A stretch of DNA of 64,000 nucleotides, from contig NZ_BSEC01000001.1 in assembly GCF_027923385.1 (NCBI RefSeq), positions 1,872,501 through 1,936,500 of the forward strand. The letters run 5' to 3'. Below, in pieces: positions 18,274 to 26,045 of this stretch. Each line of letters begins with the position of its first letter. Positions within the stretch are counted from its first letter, which is position 1. The translations under genes and the position numbers were made by a program. The stretch comes from Methylocystis echinoides (GTDB taxonomy: Bacteria; Pseudomonadota; Alphaproteobacteria; Rhizobiales; Beijerinckiaceae). The notes below the pieces were generated by a model, which saw only the letters and a program-made list of their open reading frames with translations, did no database searches and was not told where the DNA came from.

Positions 18274-18669
18274 ATGGACGAAGACGCTCTCATCGCCGCC
18301 AACGCTGCCTATTACCGCGCTTTCGCCACGCGCGACATCGCCGCCATGGAGGCGCTCTGGGCGGAGGAGGGCGCCACCTGCGTGCATCCCGGCTGGCCGG
18401 CGCTGGTTAGCCGCGCGGCGGTGATCGCTTCCTATCGCGATATTTTCCGCAACCCGGCGCAGGAGCCGCTGACGGCCCGCGACGAGCGCGCCCTCATCGA
18501 CGACGCCGGCGGCCGCGTGTTCTGCGTGGAGGAAATCGGCAGCGGCCTGCTGCTTGCGACCAACTGGTTTCGCCTGATCGACGGACGCTGGCGGCTGCTG
18601 CACCATCAGGCGAGTCCGCTCGCGGCCGTAAAGCCGCCGCCGCCGGAGGCGAAGCGGTCGTTTCACTGA
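18274..18669 (+). CDS. NTF2/SnoaL-like protein
   Basis: A 131-residue cone-fold protein from the ATG at 18274 (MDEDALIAANAAYYRAFATRD). An in-frame codon at 18256 would add six residues. The features are those of the SnoaL_3/ketosteroid-isomerase-like family: MEALWAEEGATCVHPGWPALV, then NWFRLIDGRWRLLHHQASPL. Substrate and role are unknown; many such proteins are stand-alone housekeeping genes in rhizobia. A family A palindrome follows immediately. Confidence 0.75.
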   Translation: MDEDALIAANAAYYRAFATRDIAAMEALWAEEGATCVHPGWPALVSRAAVIASYRDIFRNPAQEPLTARDERALIDDAGGRVFCVEEIGSGLLLATNWFRLIDGRWRLLHHQASPLAAVKPPPPEAKRSFH

Positions 18670-18674
18670 GCTTG

Positions 18675-18803
18675 CCTCTCATCGGACCCCGCTTCGCGGG
18701 GCTGCCTTCTCCCGTAAGGGAAGAAGGCGAAGACGGCAGACTCGCAGGATTACTCCTTCTCCCCTTGCGGGAGAAGGTGGCGCGAAGCGCCGGATGAGGG
18801 GTC
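18675..18803. repeat. Family A compound palindrome, copy 2
   Basis: Two arms lie in inverted orientation: the left ends in CCTTCTCCCGTAAGGGAAGAAGG, and the right is CCTTCTCCCCTTGCGGGAGAAGG then TGG, the mini-stem GCGAAGCGC and a CGGATGAGGGG tail. It occupies the convergent gap between the NTF2-like gene and trmJ and reaches the trmJ stop codon. It shares core and plan with 5192-5294. Confidence 0.75.
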
Positions 18804-19635
18804 ACCCCCCCGCGTCCTCGTTCGGCGCCTTGCGCCGCCAGACCTTCTTCGGATCGCGGCGCGGGCCCTCGACCAGCCGCACCACCATCCCCCAGAGCGT
18901 GCGCACATCCTGTTGCGTCAGGCCCATGCGGTGAAACATGTTGCGCAGATTGCGCGACATGACTGGCTTTTTCGTCAGCGGGCGGAAAAAGCCGCGCTTG
19001 TCGAGCTCCTCCTCCAGAAAATCGAAAAAGGCCATGGTCATCTCGCGCGTCGCGGGCGGGGAGCGCTCTTCGAGTTCGTAGGGCACGACGTCGCCATGCG
19101 CCGAGCGGAACCATTCATAGCCGACGAGCAGCACCGCCTGCGCCAGATTGAGCGAGGCGTAGGCGGGATTGACCGGAAAGGTGAGGATCGCGTCGGCGAG
19201 CGCCACATCGTCATTGTCGAGGCCGGTGCGTTCGGGGCCGAACAGCACCCCGTGCTTCTCGCCCGCGGCGAAGCGCTTCGCCGTATCGGCGAGCGCGGTG
19301 GCGGGGGTGTGCACGGGCTTCATCTGGCCACGCCCGCGCGCGGTGGTGGCGTAGACGAAATTCAGATCGGCAATGGCCTCGGCCACGCTGTCGTAGAGCT
19401 TTGCGCCTTCGAGCAGGTGCGTGGCCCCGGCGGCGGCGGCGTAGGCGCCCTTGCGATAGGCGCCCGTGCGCGGCCAGCCCTCGCGCGGCGACACCAGACG
19501 CAGGTCGGAGAGGCCGAAATTCGCCATTGCGCGGGCGCACATGCCGATGTTCACCGCAAGCTGCGGCCGGACCAGGATGATGGCCGGCCCGCCCGACAGG
19601 GCTTGTTTCGTGTGATCCGTGCCGGCTCCGACCAA
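18802..19635 (-). CDS. trmJ: tRNA (cytidine/uridine-2'-O-)-methyltransferase TrmJ
   Basis: SPOUT-fold methyltransferase of 277 residues, expected to methylate the 2'-OH of tRNA position 32. Visible motifs are IILVRPQLAVNIGMCARAMA near the start, VLFGPERTGLDNDDV in the middle and FPVNPAYASLNLAQAVLLV, the trefoil-knot SAM-binding end. Translation appears to begin at TTG 19635, preceded by AAAGGACGAAGG; the nearby ATG is out of frame. It is divergent from icd. A C-terminal extension of about 50 residues is typical of the family. Confidence 0.93.
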   Translation of the reverse strand: MVGAGTDHTKQALSGGPAIILVRPQLAVNIGMCARAMANFGLSDLRLVSPREGWPRTGAYRKGAYAAAAGATHLLEGAKLYDSVAEAIADLNFVYATTARGRGQMKPVHTPATALADTAKRFAAGEKHGVLFGPERTGLDNDDVALADAILTFPVNPAYASLNLAQAVLLVGYEWFRSAHGDVVPYELEERSPPATREMTMAFFDFLEEELDKRGFFRPLTKKPVMSRNLRNMFHRMGLTQQDVRTLWGMVVRLVEGPRRDPKKVWRRKAPNEDAGG

Positions 19636-19893
19636 CGCCTTCGTCCTTTCATGACGCGCCTTCCGCCGAAGCGGACCCGGTTGGGCGACTGAAAGCGCGG
19701 GAAACCAGAGCTTTCCGGGAATGCTCGGGAAGAGCCGCTAATTAGGCTGAACCGGCGCGGCTGGAAAGGTTTTTCGCCGACTGGGGCGGAAATGGCGCCG
19801 TTGATGCTTGTGCGCGGCCGCCAAGCCGACGGCGCTTTTCCTGACGCCGGGGCGGGGCTATAAGGCGCGCTGAAGCGCGAGGATCGACACCAC

Positions 19894-21105
19894 ATGCAGA
19901 AGATCAAAGTCGCCAATCCCGTCGTCGAGCTCGACGGCGACGAAATGACCCGCATTATCTGGGCCTTCATCAAGGACAAGCTGATCCGGCCCTATCTGGA
20001 CATCGATCTTCTTTATTTCGATCTCTCTGTCGAGAATCGCGACGCGACCAATGACCAGGTGACGATCGACGCCGCCAACGCCATCAAGAAGCATGGCGTG
20101 GGCGTGAAATGCGCCACCATCACGCCCGACGAAGCGCGCGTGAAGGAATTCAACCTGAAGGAAATGTGGAAGTCGCCGAACGGCACGATCCGCAACATTC
20201 TGGGCGGCGTCATCTTCCGCGAGCCGATCATCTGCAGCAATGTCCCGCGCCTCGTGCCGCACTGGACGCAGCCCATCGTCGTCGGCCGTCACGCTTTCGG
20301 CGACCAGTATCGCGCCACCGATTTCAAGGTTCCCGGCAAGGGGCGCCTCACCATCAAATTCGAGGGCGAGGACGGGCAGGTGATCGAGAAGGAAGTCTTC
20401 AAGTTCCCCGGCGCCGGCGTCGCCATGTCGATGTACAACCTCGACGACTCGATCTACGAATTCGCGCGCGCGACCTTCAATTACGGGCTTCAGCGCAAAT
20501 TCCCGGTCTATCTGTCGACCAAGAACACCATTCTCAAGGCCTATGACGGCCGCTTCAAGGACATCTTCCAGGAAGTCTACGATGCGGAGTTCAAGTCGCA
20601 GTTCGAGGCGCTCGGCCTCTGGTACGAGCACCGCCTCATCGACGACATGGTCGCGTCGGCGCTGAAATGGTCGGGCGGCTATATCTGGGCCTGCAAGAAT
20701 TACGACGGCGACGTGCAGTCGGACATTGTCGCGCAGGGCTTCGGCTCGCTGGGCCTGATGACCAGCGTGCTGATGACGCCGGACGGCAAGACCGTCGAGG
20801 CGGAAGCGGCCCATGGCACGGTGACGCGCCATTATCGCGAGCATCAGAAGGGTCACGAAACCTCGACCAATTCCATCGCCTCGATTTTCGCCTGGACGCG
20901 CGGCCTCGCCCATCGCGCCAAGCTCGACGGCAACGAGGAACTGGCGCGCTTCTCGAAGACGCTGGAGGAGGTCTGCGTCAGGACAGTCGAATCTGGATTT
21001 ATGACAAAGGATCTCGCGCTGCTCGTCGGCCACCATCAGAGCTGGCTGTCGACGACGGGTTTTCTCGACAAGGTCGACGAAAACCTGCGCAAGGCGATGG
21101 GATGA
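19894..21105 (+). CDS. icd: NADP-dependent isocitrate dehydrogenase
   Basis: TCA-cycle enzyme of 403 residues that converts isocitrate to 2-oxoglutarate. It belongs to the eukaryote-like (type II) dimeric class, beginning [20 protein letters not shown], with [13 protein letters not shown] and the metal-binding region [13 protein letters not shown]. The NADP-contact stretch [17 protein letters not shown] is also present. The start ATG is preceded by a GAGGATCG stretch. It is monocistronic; dksA follows 115 bp later. Confidence 0.97.
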   Translation: MQKIKVANPVVELDGDEMTRIIWAFIKDKLIRPYLDIDLLYFDLSVENRDATNDQVTIDAANAIKKHGVGVKCATITPDEARVKEFNLKEMWKSPNGTIRNILGGVIFREPIICSNVPRLVPHWTQPIVVGRHAFGDQYRATDFKVPGKGRLTIKFEGEDGQVIEKEVFKFPGAGVAMSMYNLDDSIYEFARATFNYGLQRKFPVYLSTKNTILKAYDGRFKDIFQEVYDAEFKSQFEALGLWYEHRLIDDMVASALKWSGGYIWACKNYDGDVQSDIVAQGFGSLGLMTSVLMTPDGKTVEAEAAHGTVTRHYREHQKGHETSTNSIASIFAWTRGLAHRAKLDGNEELARFSKTLEEVCVRTVESGFMTKDLALLVGHHQSWLSTTGFLDKVDENLRKAMG

Positions 21106-21220
21106 CCTGAGGGAGTTCCCGGCCCGCCGGCAATCCGGCGGGCCTGCAAACGATGATTGTATCTGTCTTGCGGCGCGTCTATATAGGCGCCGCCTATGGC
21201 GCAATCGGAGAATCGCGGCG

Positions 21221-21637
21221 ATGACGGTGGATCTGGCCGAGGACTACAAGCCGTCCGAAGACGAGCCTTTCATGTGTGATCGGCAGCGCGAATATTTTCG
21301 TCGCAAGCTGCTGGCCTGGAAAGAAGACATTCTGCAGGAAAGCCGCGAGACCCTTGCGGCGCTGCAAAACGAAAATGAAAATCATCCCGATCTCGCTGAC
21401 CGTGCGTCCTCGGAGACCGACCGGGCCATCGAATTGCGCGCCCGCGACCGGCAAAGGAAACTGATCGCCAAGATCGACGCCGCCCTCGGCCGCCTCGAGG
21501 ATGGCTCCTATGGCTATTGCGAGGAATCGGGCGAGCCGATTTCCCTCAAGCGTCTCGACGCCCGCCCGATCGCGACCCTCTCCATCGAGGCGCAGGAACG
21601 TCACGAGCGCCGTGAGAAGGTCTATCGCGACGACTGA
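21221..21637 (+). CDS. dksA: RNA polymerase-binding transcription factor DksA, degenerate zinc finger
   Basis: A 138-residue DksA/TraR-family regulator that enters the RNA polymerase secondary channel and works with ppGpp. The coiled-coil tip carries the acidic DLADRASSETDRA region (D57, D60). The globular part reads YGYCEESGEPISLKRLDARP. Only one of the four canonical zinc cysteines is present (C100); the other positions are Ser/Ala, as is common in alphaproteobacterial DksA. It should thus be zinc-independent. It starts at ATG 21221. Confidence 0.95.
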   Translation: MTVDLAEDYKPSEDEPFMCDRQREYFRRKLLAWKEDILQESRETLAALQNENENHPDLADRASSETDRAIELRARDRQRKLIAKIDAALGRLEDGSYGYCEESGEPISLKRLDARPIATLSIEAQERHERREKVYRDD

Positions 21638-21898
21638 CACGCGACAGAGGTTGCCCCTCCGCCGTCCGGGCCGATGAAAGTCAGGCTCGAGCCAGGCAGG
21701 GCGCCGCCGCGGCGCTCGAAAGTAGCGCTGCTTCACGGGGCGACCCTCGCAGGATCGCCGCTCCCCTTGGCCAGACCGCTCCTAACCTCCGCGCCATCCC
21801 AGCCCAGCGTCCGCCGCCGCCCCCTGTGCGCGTCTTTGCCCGCAGGAGGCACGAGATGTCGCCGGCCTTGGTGCTGGAGATATGCGCCTGCGCCGGCC
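21638..21898. other. Intergenic stretch after dksA, nothing recognised
   Basis: This is a 261-bp gap between convergent dksA and an unknown minus-strand gene. I tried to read it on both strands as a small stable RNA and found no convincing fold or family motif. No good frame with a ribosome-binding site was seen. Confidence 0.4.
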
Positions 21899-22663
21899 TC
21901 AGCCGCCGAAGACGTCGTGGACGTCAGCAGCGGGAAGAGTCGCGCAGCTCGTGGCGTACTGGCACTCATTCAGATTGAGCGCAAACTGTTCAGACGCACG
22001 TAGATCATAGCCGAGCTGGCTGATGCGCTCGTCGAAGAAATAGCTGGCCTTCCCGTTTATGGTCTCATGTTGTTTGTCGCCGATCAGATCGGAGTAGAAA
22101 TATTCAGTGCATTTTTCACCGCGCGCGTCGGGCACGAGAAACGCGAGCGTGTTGATCTGAAGAACGCAGATTCTGGACATGCGCAGCGATTGCGCGACCG
22201 AAACGATCGCCTTCGGGTCCAGAAAATGCTCGACATGCAGGACATTGCCGAAGAGGGTGATGCGGGCGTCGCCGCCGCCGTCCCTGTGGTCTTTCGACGC
22301 GCGCCACTCGTCGGCGCCTTTGATCGAGACGCGCGCGCAGATCAAAGGCAGGTATCGATAGAAATCGACCACTTTGGGGTCGGCGTCCGACGCGAATATC
22401 TTTCCGATGCTCGGCCTGACGATGAACCCGAAACCTTCTATGGAGCATCCGGCGGTGCTGCAGGTAGGCGATTGTCTCGGGTTGGCTTCGACGAGAACGA
22501 TTTCGACCTTGGTGGGCATGTTGACGCCGGTGACGCCTTCGCCATCGCCGCCCACATATTTCCCGACGAACATCCCGCCCGCATGATGTGTGTTCTTCAG
22601 GAGCGGCGTGCCGGATATCGGGCGCGGCACGTCGGAGATATTCCTCATGATCTCTACAAACAT
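21899..22663 (-). CDS. Hypothetical protein, ~254 aa, unknown
   Basis: I do not recognise this protein. From ATG 22663 (preceded by GAGGCCGAG) it reads MFVEIMRNISDVPRP, has no signal peptide or membrane span and contains several Cys (TCSTAGCSIEGFGFIV, GEKCTEYFYSD, NECQYATSCATLP). A TTG at 22687 would add eight residues. The composition is less GC-biased than its surroundings and shares that with the neighbouring gene at 22933-24483, so the pair may be recently acquired. There is no mobile element beside it. Confidence 0.6.
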   Translation of the reverse strand: MFVEIMRNISDVPRPISGTPLLKNTHHAGGMFVGKYVGGDGEGVTGVNMPTKVEIVLVEANPRQSPTCSTAGCSIEGFGFIVRPSIGKIFASDADPKVVDFYRYLPLICARVSIKGADEWRASKDHRDGGGDARITLFGNVLHVEHFLDPKAIVSVAQSLRMSRICVLQINTLAFLVPDARGEKCTEYFYSDLIGDKQHETINGKASYFFDERISQLGYDLRASEQFALNLNECQYATSCATLPAADVHDVFGG

Positions 22664-22932
22664 CTCGGCCTCAGAGACAGATTGCAATAGGACGCGCTCC
22701 AGCGGCGTTACGACACATTACGCGGTGCAACAAATTGTTCGCTTCTGTTAGACAAATCAGTTAGTTGGGACGCGTTGACAGAACCGTGCAGAACCTCCGC
22801 CAATTTTTCAATAGCGGAGAAGGGCGTCTCGATAATCCGCGTCGCTATGTCACAGAGTTGCGACACCAGCCCGCTGCGGTTCGCTCTCGCGGCGCGTGCG
22901 TCCCTTCGACAATCGCAAATCCAACAGAGTGA
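22664..22932. other. AT-richer intergenic region between two unknown minus-strand genes
   Basis: A 269-bp gap with locally low GC (around 22715-22775, for example AAATTGTTCGCTTCTGTTAG). It probably holds the promoter of the 21899-22663 gene. No structured element was recognised. Confidence 0.4.
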
Positions 22933-24483
22933 TTATTGGCAGGAGGACTGGAAGCTTCTCGAGGTCCGTATCACCTGCAGGGAACCGCCCACTATTGTCG
23001 GCGCCAGCCCTGATGTGGGGGGCACGCAGGAGATCGGCGGGTCATTGCTGGGATTTGGCTTGCACCCGTAATTCGCGACAAGGAGGGTCGCGTCGTCTTT
23101 CGCCACCGCAATGCCACGCGGGAAATCGAAAATGCTTTTCGATTTGCACACGACGGGCGGAGTCGACGGATGCCTGACGTCGAGGATCGCGACGTTGGTT
23201 TGACCCGTCTCCCCGCGCGAGTAGCGATTGGAGTTCGCCACGGCGAGATATTGTTCGTGATCGAAAAGAGCCAGGCCGACGGGCTGCGTGCCGCCGCTGG
23301 GCCACACCCCGATCATCGCGGCGTTGACCGTGCTTTCGGAGTTCGACAAGAGTTTTGAAACGTCGAAGGCATAAATCTGCCCTGACGTGGGGTCGTCGGG
23401 ATTTCCCCCGCGCGCCGCCACCCAAATCTTCTCGCCGTCACGCGATTCCACGACCCTTACCGGGGAGCACCCCGCCGCAACGGTGATCAGTAATGCGGCT
23501 TGACCCTTGCCCATTGCGGCTTGCCGGACGTCGAAAATGCTGAGAACGCCATTTGGCCAGTTACCGTTCGTCCATCCGAATTCGTTTTTGCATTTTTCGC
23601 TGACCCGACCGGCCGCAGAGGCTGGCGGGATATTTGTGGGATTGTTGCAGGGTCCGGAGCCCAGGTGGGTCGTGCAGGTTTGGTTGGGCTGCGCGCCTTC
23701 GTCGACGACGTAGAGATATTTTCCGTTGTGAGACATCGTTATGCCCGGGATCGTCTGGGCTCCCGGGACGTAGAGGTAGGGATTATCACGGATCAGCCCC
23801 GTTCCCTGGGTAAAACGCCCGTATATGTCTCTTCGAACCCTGACCACCCCAATTGTTCCGGGCAGCTGAAAGCTCGGCGCGGTCGCAGGGAAAGCGCCAT
23901 ATTCATTCGCCACAAATGCAAATTCGGGCGTAAAAAACGTCGGCGATCTCGGCGTGACGGCGAGCAGAAATGTGCCGGGGGCGTTAGGGGCGCTCGCCGT
24001 CGCCTGCGCCTGCTGAACGTTTTTTTCGCTGTCGATCGTGCAGGTGTTCGGGTCGAGCGCACGAAAGAAATTCACGCCCTTGGTCTCCACAGCGGCCCCG
24101 ATGCTCTGTCTCCTGAGCTGAAGAAACGTATCGGGCAGAATCTGAAGGCCTTGGACCTGCTTCACGCCGGGCGTTTTGAAGGTGATCAGATCCTTGCCGC
24201 TGGGGCATGGGTTCCTGAAGCCCATGCTCGGTCTGAACACCTGAACGCCAGGCGCCTGTTCGTCGCTTTGCGGCGTGATCGACACCAGAACATCGTTCCG
24301 ATCGGTGATGACGACATCCGCGCTGGAGCCCTTCGACGGATAGGAGGTCGATTTTGCGGCGATTCCCGCGTCCGCGCATGTCGACCCGAAAAGAAGCTGG
24401 GCAATCGCCAGCGCCTTGGGCGCTGCTTTGCGCCAGCAATACGACGGGCTGACCGCGGGAGCTCTCGATTTCGCCGTTTGCAT
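22933..24483 (-). CDS. Secreted beta-propeller-like protein (YVTN/lactonase-type)
   Basis: From ATG 24483 this is a 516-residue protein with a basic, hydrophobic N-terminus (about 1-40) that looks like a signal sequence. The body repeats beta-propeller-style phrases: GITMSHNGKYLYVVDEG, RVVESRDGEKIWVAARGG, GLALFDHEQYLAVANSN and FPRGIAVAKDDATLLVANYG. Each resembles the 'dG..lyVan' blade motif of YVTN/6-phosphogluconolactonase-like propellers. Many Cys residues (TCTTHLGSGPC, GCKPNPSND) suggest disulfides in the periplasm or outside. The frame extends upstream to 24651 without family character. The function is unknown; binding or surface display is a guess. Confidence 0.65.
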   Translation of the reverse strand: MQTAKSRAPAVSPSYCWRKAAPKALAIAQLLFGSTCADAGIAAKSTSYPSKGSSADVVITDRNDVLVSITPQSDEQAPGVQVFRPSMGFRNPCPSGKDLITFKTPGVKQVQGLQILPDTFLQLRRQSIGAAVETKGVNFFRALDPNTCTIDSEKNVQQAQATASAPNAPGTFLLAVTPRSPTFFTPEFAFVANEYGAFPATAPSFQLPGTIGVVRVRRDIYGRFTQGTGLIRDNPYLYVPGAQTIPGITMSHNGKYLYVVDEGAQPNQTCTTHLGSGPCNNPTNIPPASAAGRVSEKCKNEFGWTNGNWPNGVLSIFDVRQAAMGKGQAALLITVAAGCSPVRVVESRDGEKIWVAARGGNPDDPTSGQIYAFDVSKLLSNSESTVNAAMIGVWPSGGTQPVGLALFDHEQYLAVANSNRYSRGETGQTNVAILDVRHPSTPPVVCKSKSIFDFPRGIAVAKDDATLLVANYGCKPNPSNDPPISCVPPTSGLAPTIVGGSLQVIRTSRSFQSSCQ

Positions 24484-24816
24484 GGGACCGCCCCTGCCTT
24501 GCGGGCGTGCTGAGGCCCGCCTCGAAAAGATGGAAGATGATGCGCGGATATCTTTGCAGGCCAGACTTGCGCCATTCGAGGATTTTGGCAAGGCCGAGGC
24601 GTAGTTATGATGGGGTCCGGGGGATGCGCGTCCAACGCCCGCCGCCTTCATGCCGACACGATAGGCTGAACAATCCCCATCAAGTTGATCGGCGGTCCGA
24701 ATGGGCCATTATGGCGATGGAACGCCCCGCCGTGATTCCCTTCGGTCGGGACCGCCGCGCCGCCAGAGCGCGCGCAAGGACAGGCCCCGAAGTCAGGCTG
24801 GAAGCCGGAGCATTTG
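24484..24816. other. Divergent intergenic region
   Basis: A 333-bp gap between the propeller gene (minus) and the DUF2865 gene (plus). It should carry both promoters. I see no clear operator, repeat or RNA element, and the frames crossing it are continuations of shadows. Confidence 0.4.
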
Positions 24817-25917
24817 ATGAGGCCGACACTGGGGGCCAGAACCATCCACACTCTTCGTTCCCGCGCGCCGCGCGTCATCCTGCTTCTCGCCGCCCTGCTG
24901 GCCCCGGCCGCCGGCGCCCTGGCGGAAAACGCCCGTTGCACGGATTTGCGCGCCCAGATCGCCCGGGCCGGGCAGGAGGGCATGGCCGCCCGCTATCGCG
25001 CCGCCGCCGTCAAGCAGCGCGCCGAATATGGCCGCCTCGCCGTCAAGGGCCGCGCCATGGGTTGCGACCGCCAGCAGTTCCTGTTCTTCGGCGATCCCCC
25101 GCCGCCGCAATGCAACGGCCTGAACGCCCGCCTCAATGCGTTGCAGGGGTCGATCGCCGCCTATGAATCCGCCGCCACGGACGACAGCCAGCGGCAGGCG
25201 CTCATGGCCCGCTACGAGGTCGAGTGTCGCCCGCAGCGACGCGCTGCGGCCGAGCCCGATCCGGGAAGCTTCTTCGAGGAGCTGTTCGGCGTCCGCCCGC
25301 CGGACCAGACCACCGGCCTGCGCGAGGAGCCGGTCGATCCCTCGCAGAACGGCCCGACAGAGGACGTCGAGACGGACGCGCGCGGCATGGGCGGCCCCGT
25401 GGCGATCTGCGTGCGGTCCTGTGACGGCGGCTTCTTCCCGATCACCTATTCGGCGCGCCGGTCGCAGCTCGAGGATCTCGACACGCTGTGCAAGGCCATG
25501 TGTCCGGGCGCGGAAGCAAAGCTTTACACGCAGTCGCAGTGGAAGGGGCTGGAGTCTGCGGTGTCTGTCGATGGCGAGCCCTATGCGGACCATCCCAACG
25601 CGCACAAGTTCGAAACGGAATACAACCCGGCCTGCGGCTGCAAGCCGCCAGGGCAGAGCTGGACGGAGGCGCTGGCGGAAGCCGAGCGCATCCTCGCCGA
25701 GCGCAACAAGAAGGATCAGATGGTGACCGCCGAGCAGGCCGAGCAGCTCTCGCGCCCACTGCCGGCGTCCCGCGCCCGCAGTCCCCTCGCGCCGGCGGCG
25801 GCGAGCGTCCCCGAAGCGACCGGCGGCGTCACCCTCGGCGCGCCGGAGGTGTTCCGCGAGGTCGTCGGGCCCGATGGCGTGAAGCGCCGCGTCCGCGTGG
25901 TGGCGCCGACGCTGTGA
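24817..25917 (+). CDS. DUF2865 domain-containing exported protein
   Basis: A 366-residue secreted protein starting at ATG 24817 (a TTG lies one codon upstream). A signal peptide is visible (VILLLAALLAPAAGALA, cleavage near residue 36). The mature part has an N-terminal helical region with paired Cys and the DUF2865 core around GPVAICVRSCDGGFFPITYS and the downstream CKAMCPGAEAKLYTQS. It ends in NPACGCKPPGQSW and a low-complexity tail. The conserved Cys suggest disulfides in the periplasm. The family is widespread in Hyphomicrobiales but has no known role that I can state. Confidence 0.85.
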   Translation: MRPTLGARTIHTLRSRAPRVILLLAALLAPAAGALAENARCTDLRAQIARAGQEGMAARYRAAAVKQRAEYGRLAVKGRAMGCDRQQFLFFGDPPPPQCNGLNARLNALQGSIAAYESAATDDSQRQALMARYEVECRPQRRAAAEPDPGSFFEELFGVRPPDQTTGLREEPVDPSQNGPTEDVETDARGMGGPVAICVRSCDGGFFPITYSARRSQLEDLDTLCKAMCPGAEAKLYTQSQWKGLESAVSVDGEPYADHPNAHKFETEYNPACGCKPPGQSWTEALAEAERILAERNKKDQMVTAEQAEQLSRPLPASRARSPLAPAAASVPEATGGVTLGAPEVFREVVGPDGVKRRVRVVAPTL

Positions 25918-25943
25918 GGGCGCGCGGATAATCGGAGAGGCGT

Positions 25944-26045
25944 CCTCGTCCTTTCGAAGACGCGCTTTGCGCGCGCCTCTTAATCCTGAGGCATAGAAGC
26001 CCTCATGCCGAGGAGGCCCGAAGGGCCGTCCCGAAGCACGAGGGG
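25944..26045. repeat. Family C compound palindrome
   Basis: Two tandem imperfect palindromes lie between the convergent DUF2865 and cckA genes. The first unit runs from CCTCGTCCTTTCGAAGACG through GCGCTTTGCGCGC to ATCCTGAGGC; the second is CCTCATGCCGAGGAGGCCC to AAGCACGAGGGG. The CTCATCCTGAGG type resembles dispersed intergenic repeats common in Bradyrhizobium-like genomes. It reaches the cckA stop codon and may double as a 3'-end structure. Confidence 0.65.

Noticed and set aside
21638..21898. Possible SRP RNA or other stable RNA after dksA
   Set aside because: Reading both strands did not show the GGAAGGAAGCAGCC-like loop of SRP RNA or another known fold.
22775..23071. 98-codon plus-strand frame upstream of and into the propeller gene's 3' end
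   Set aside because: It overlaps the end of a better-supported minus-strand gene and has no ribosome-binding site or family features.
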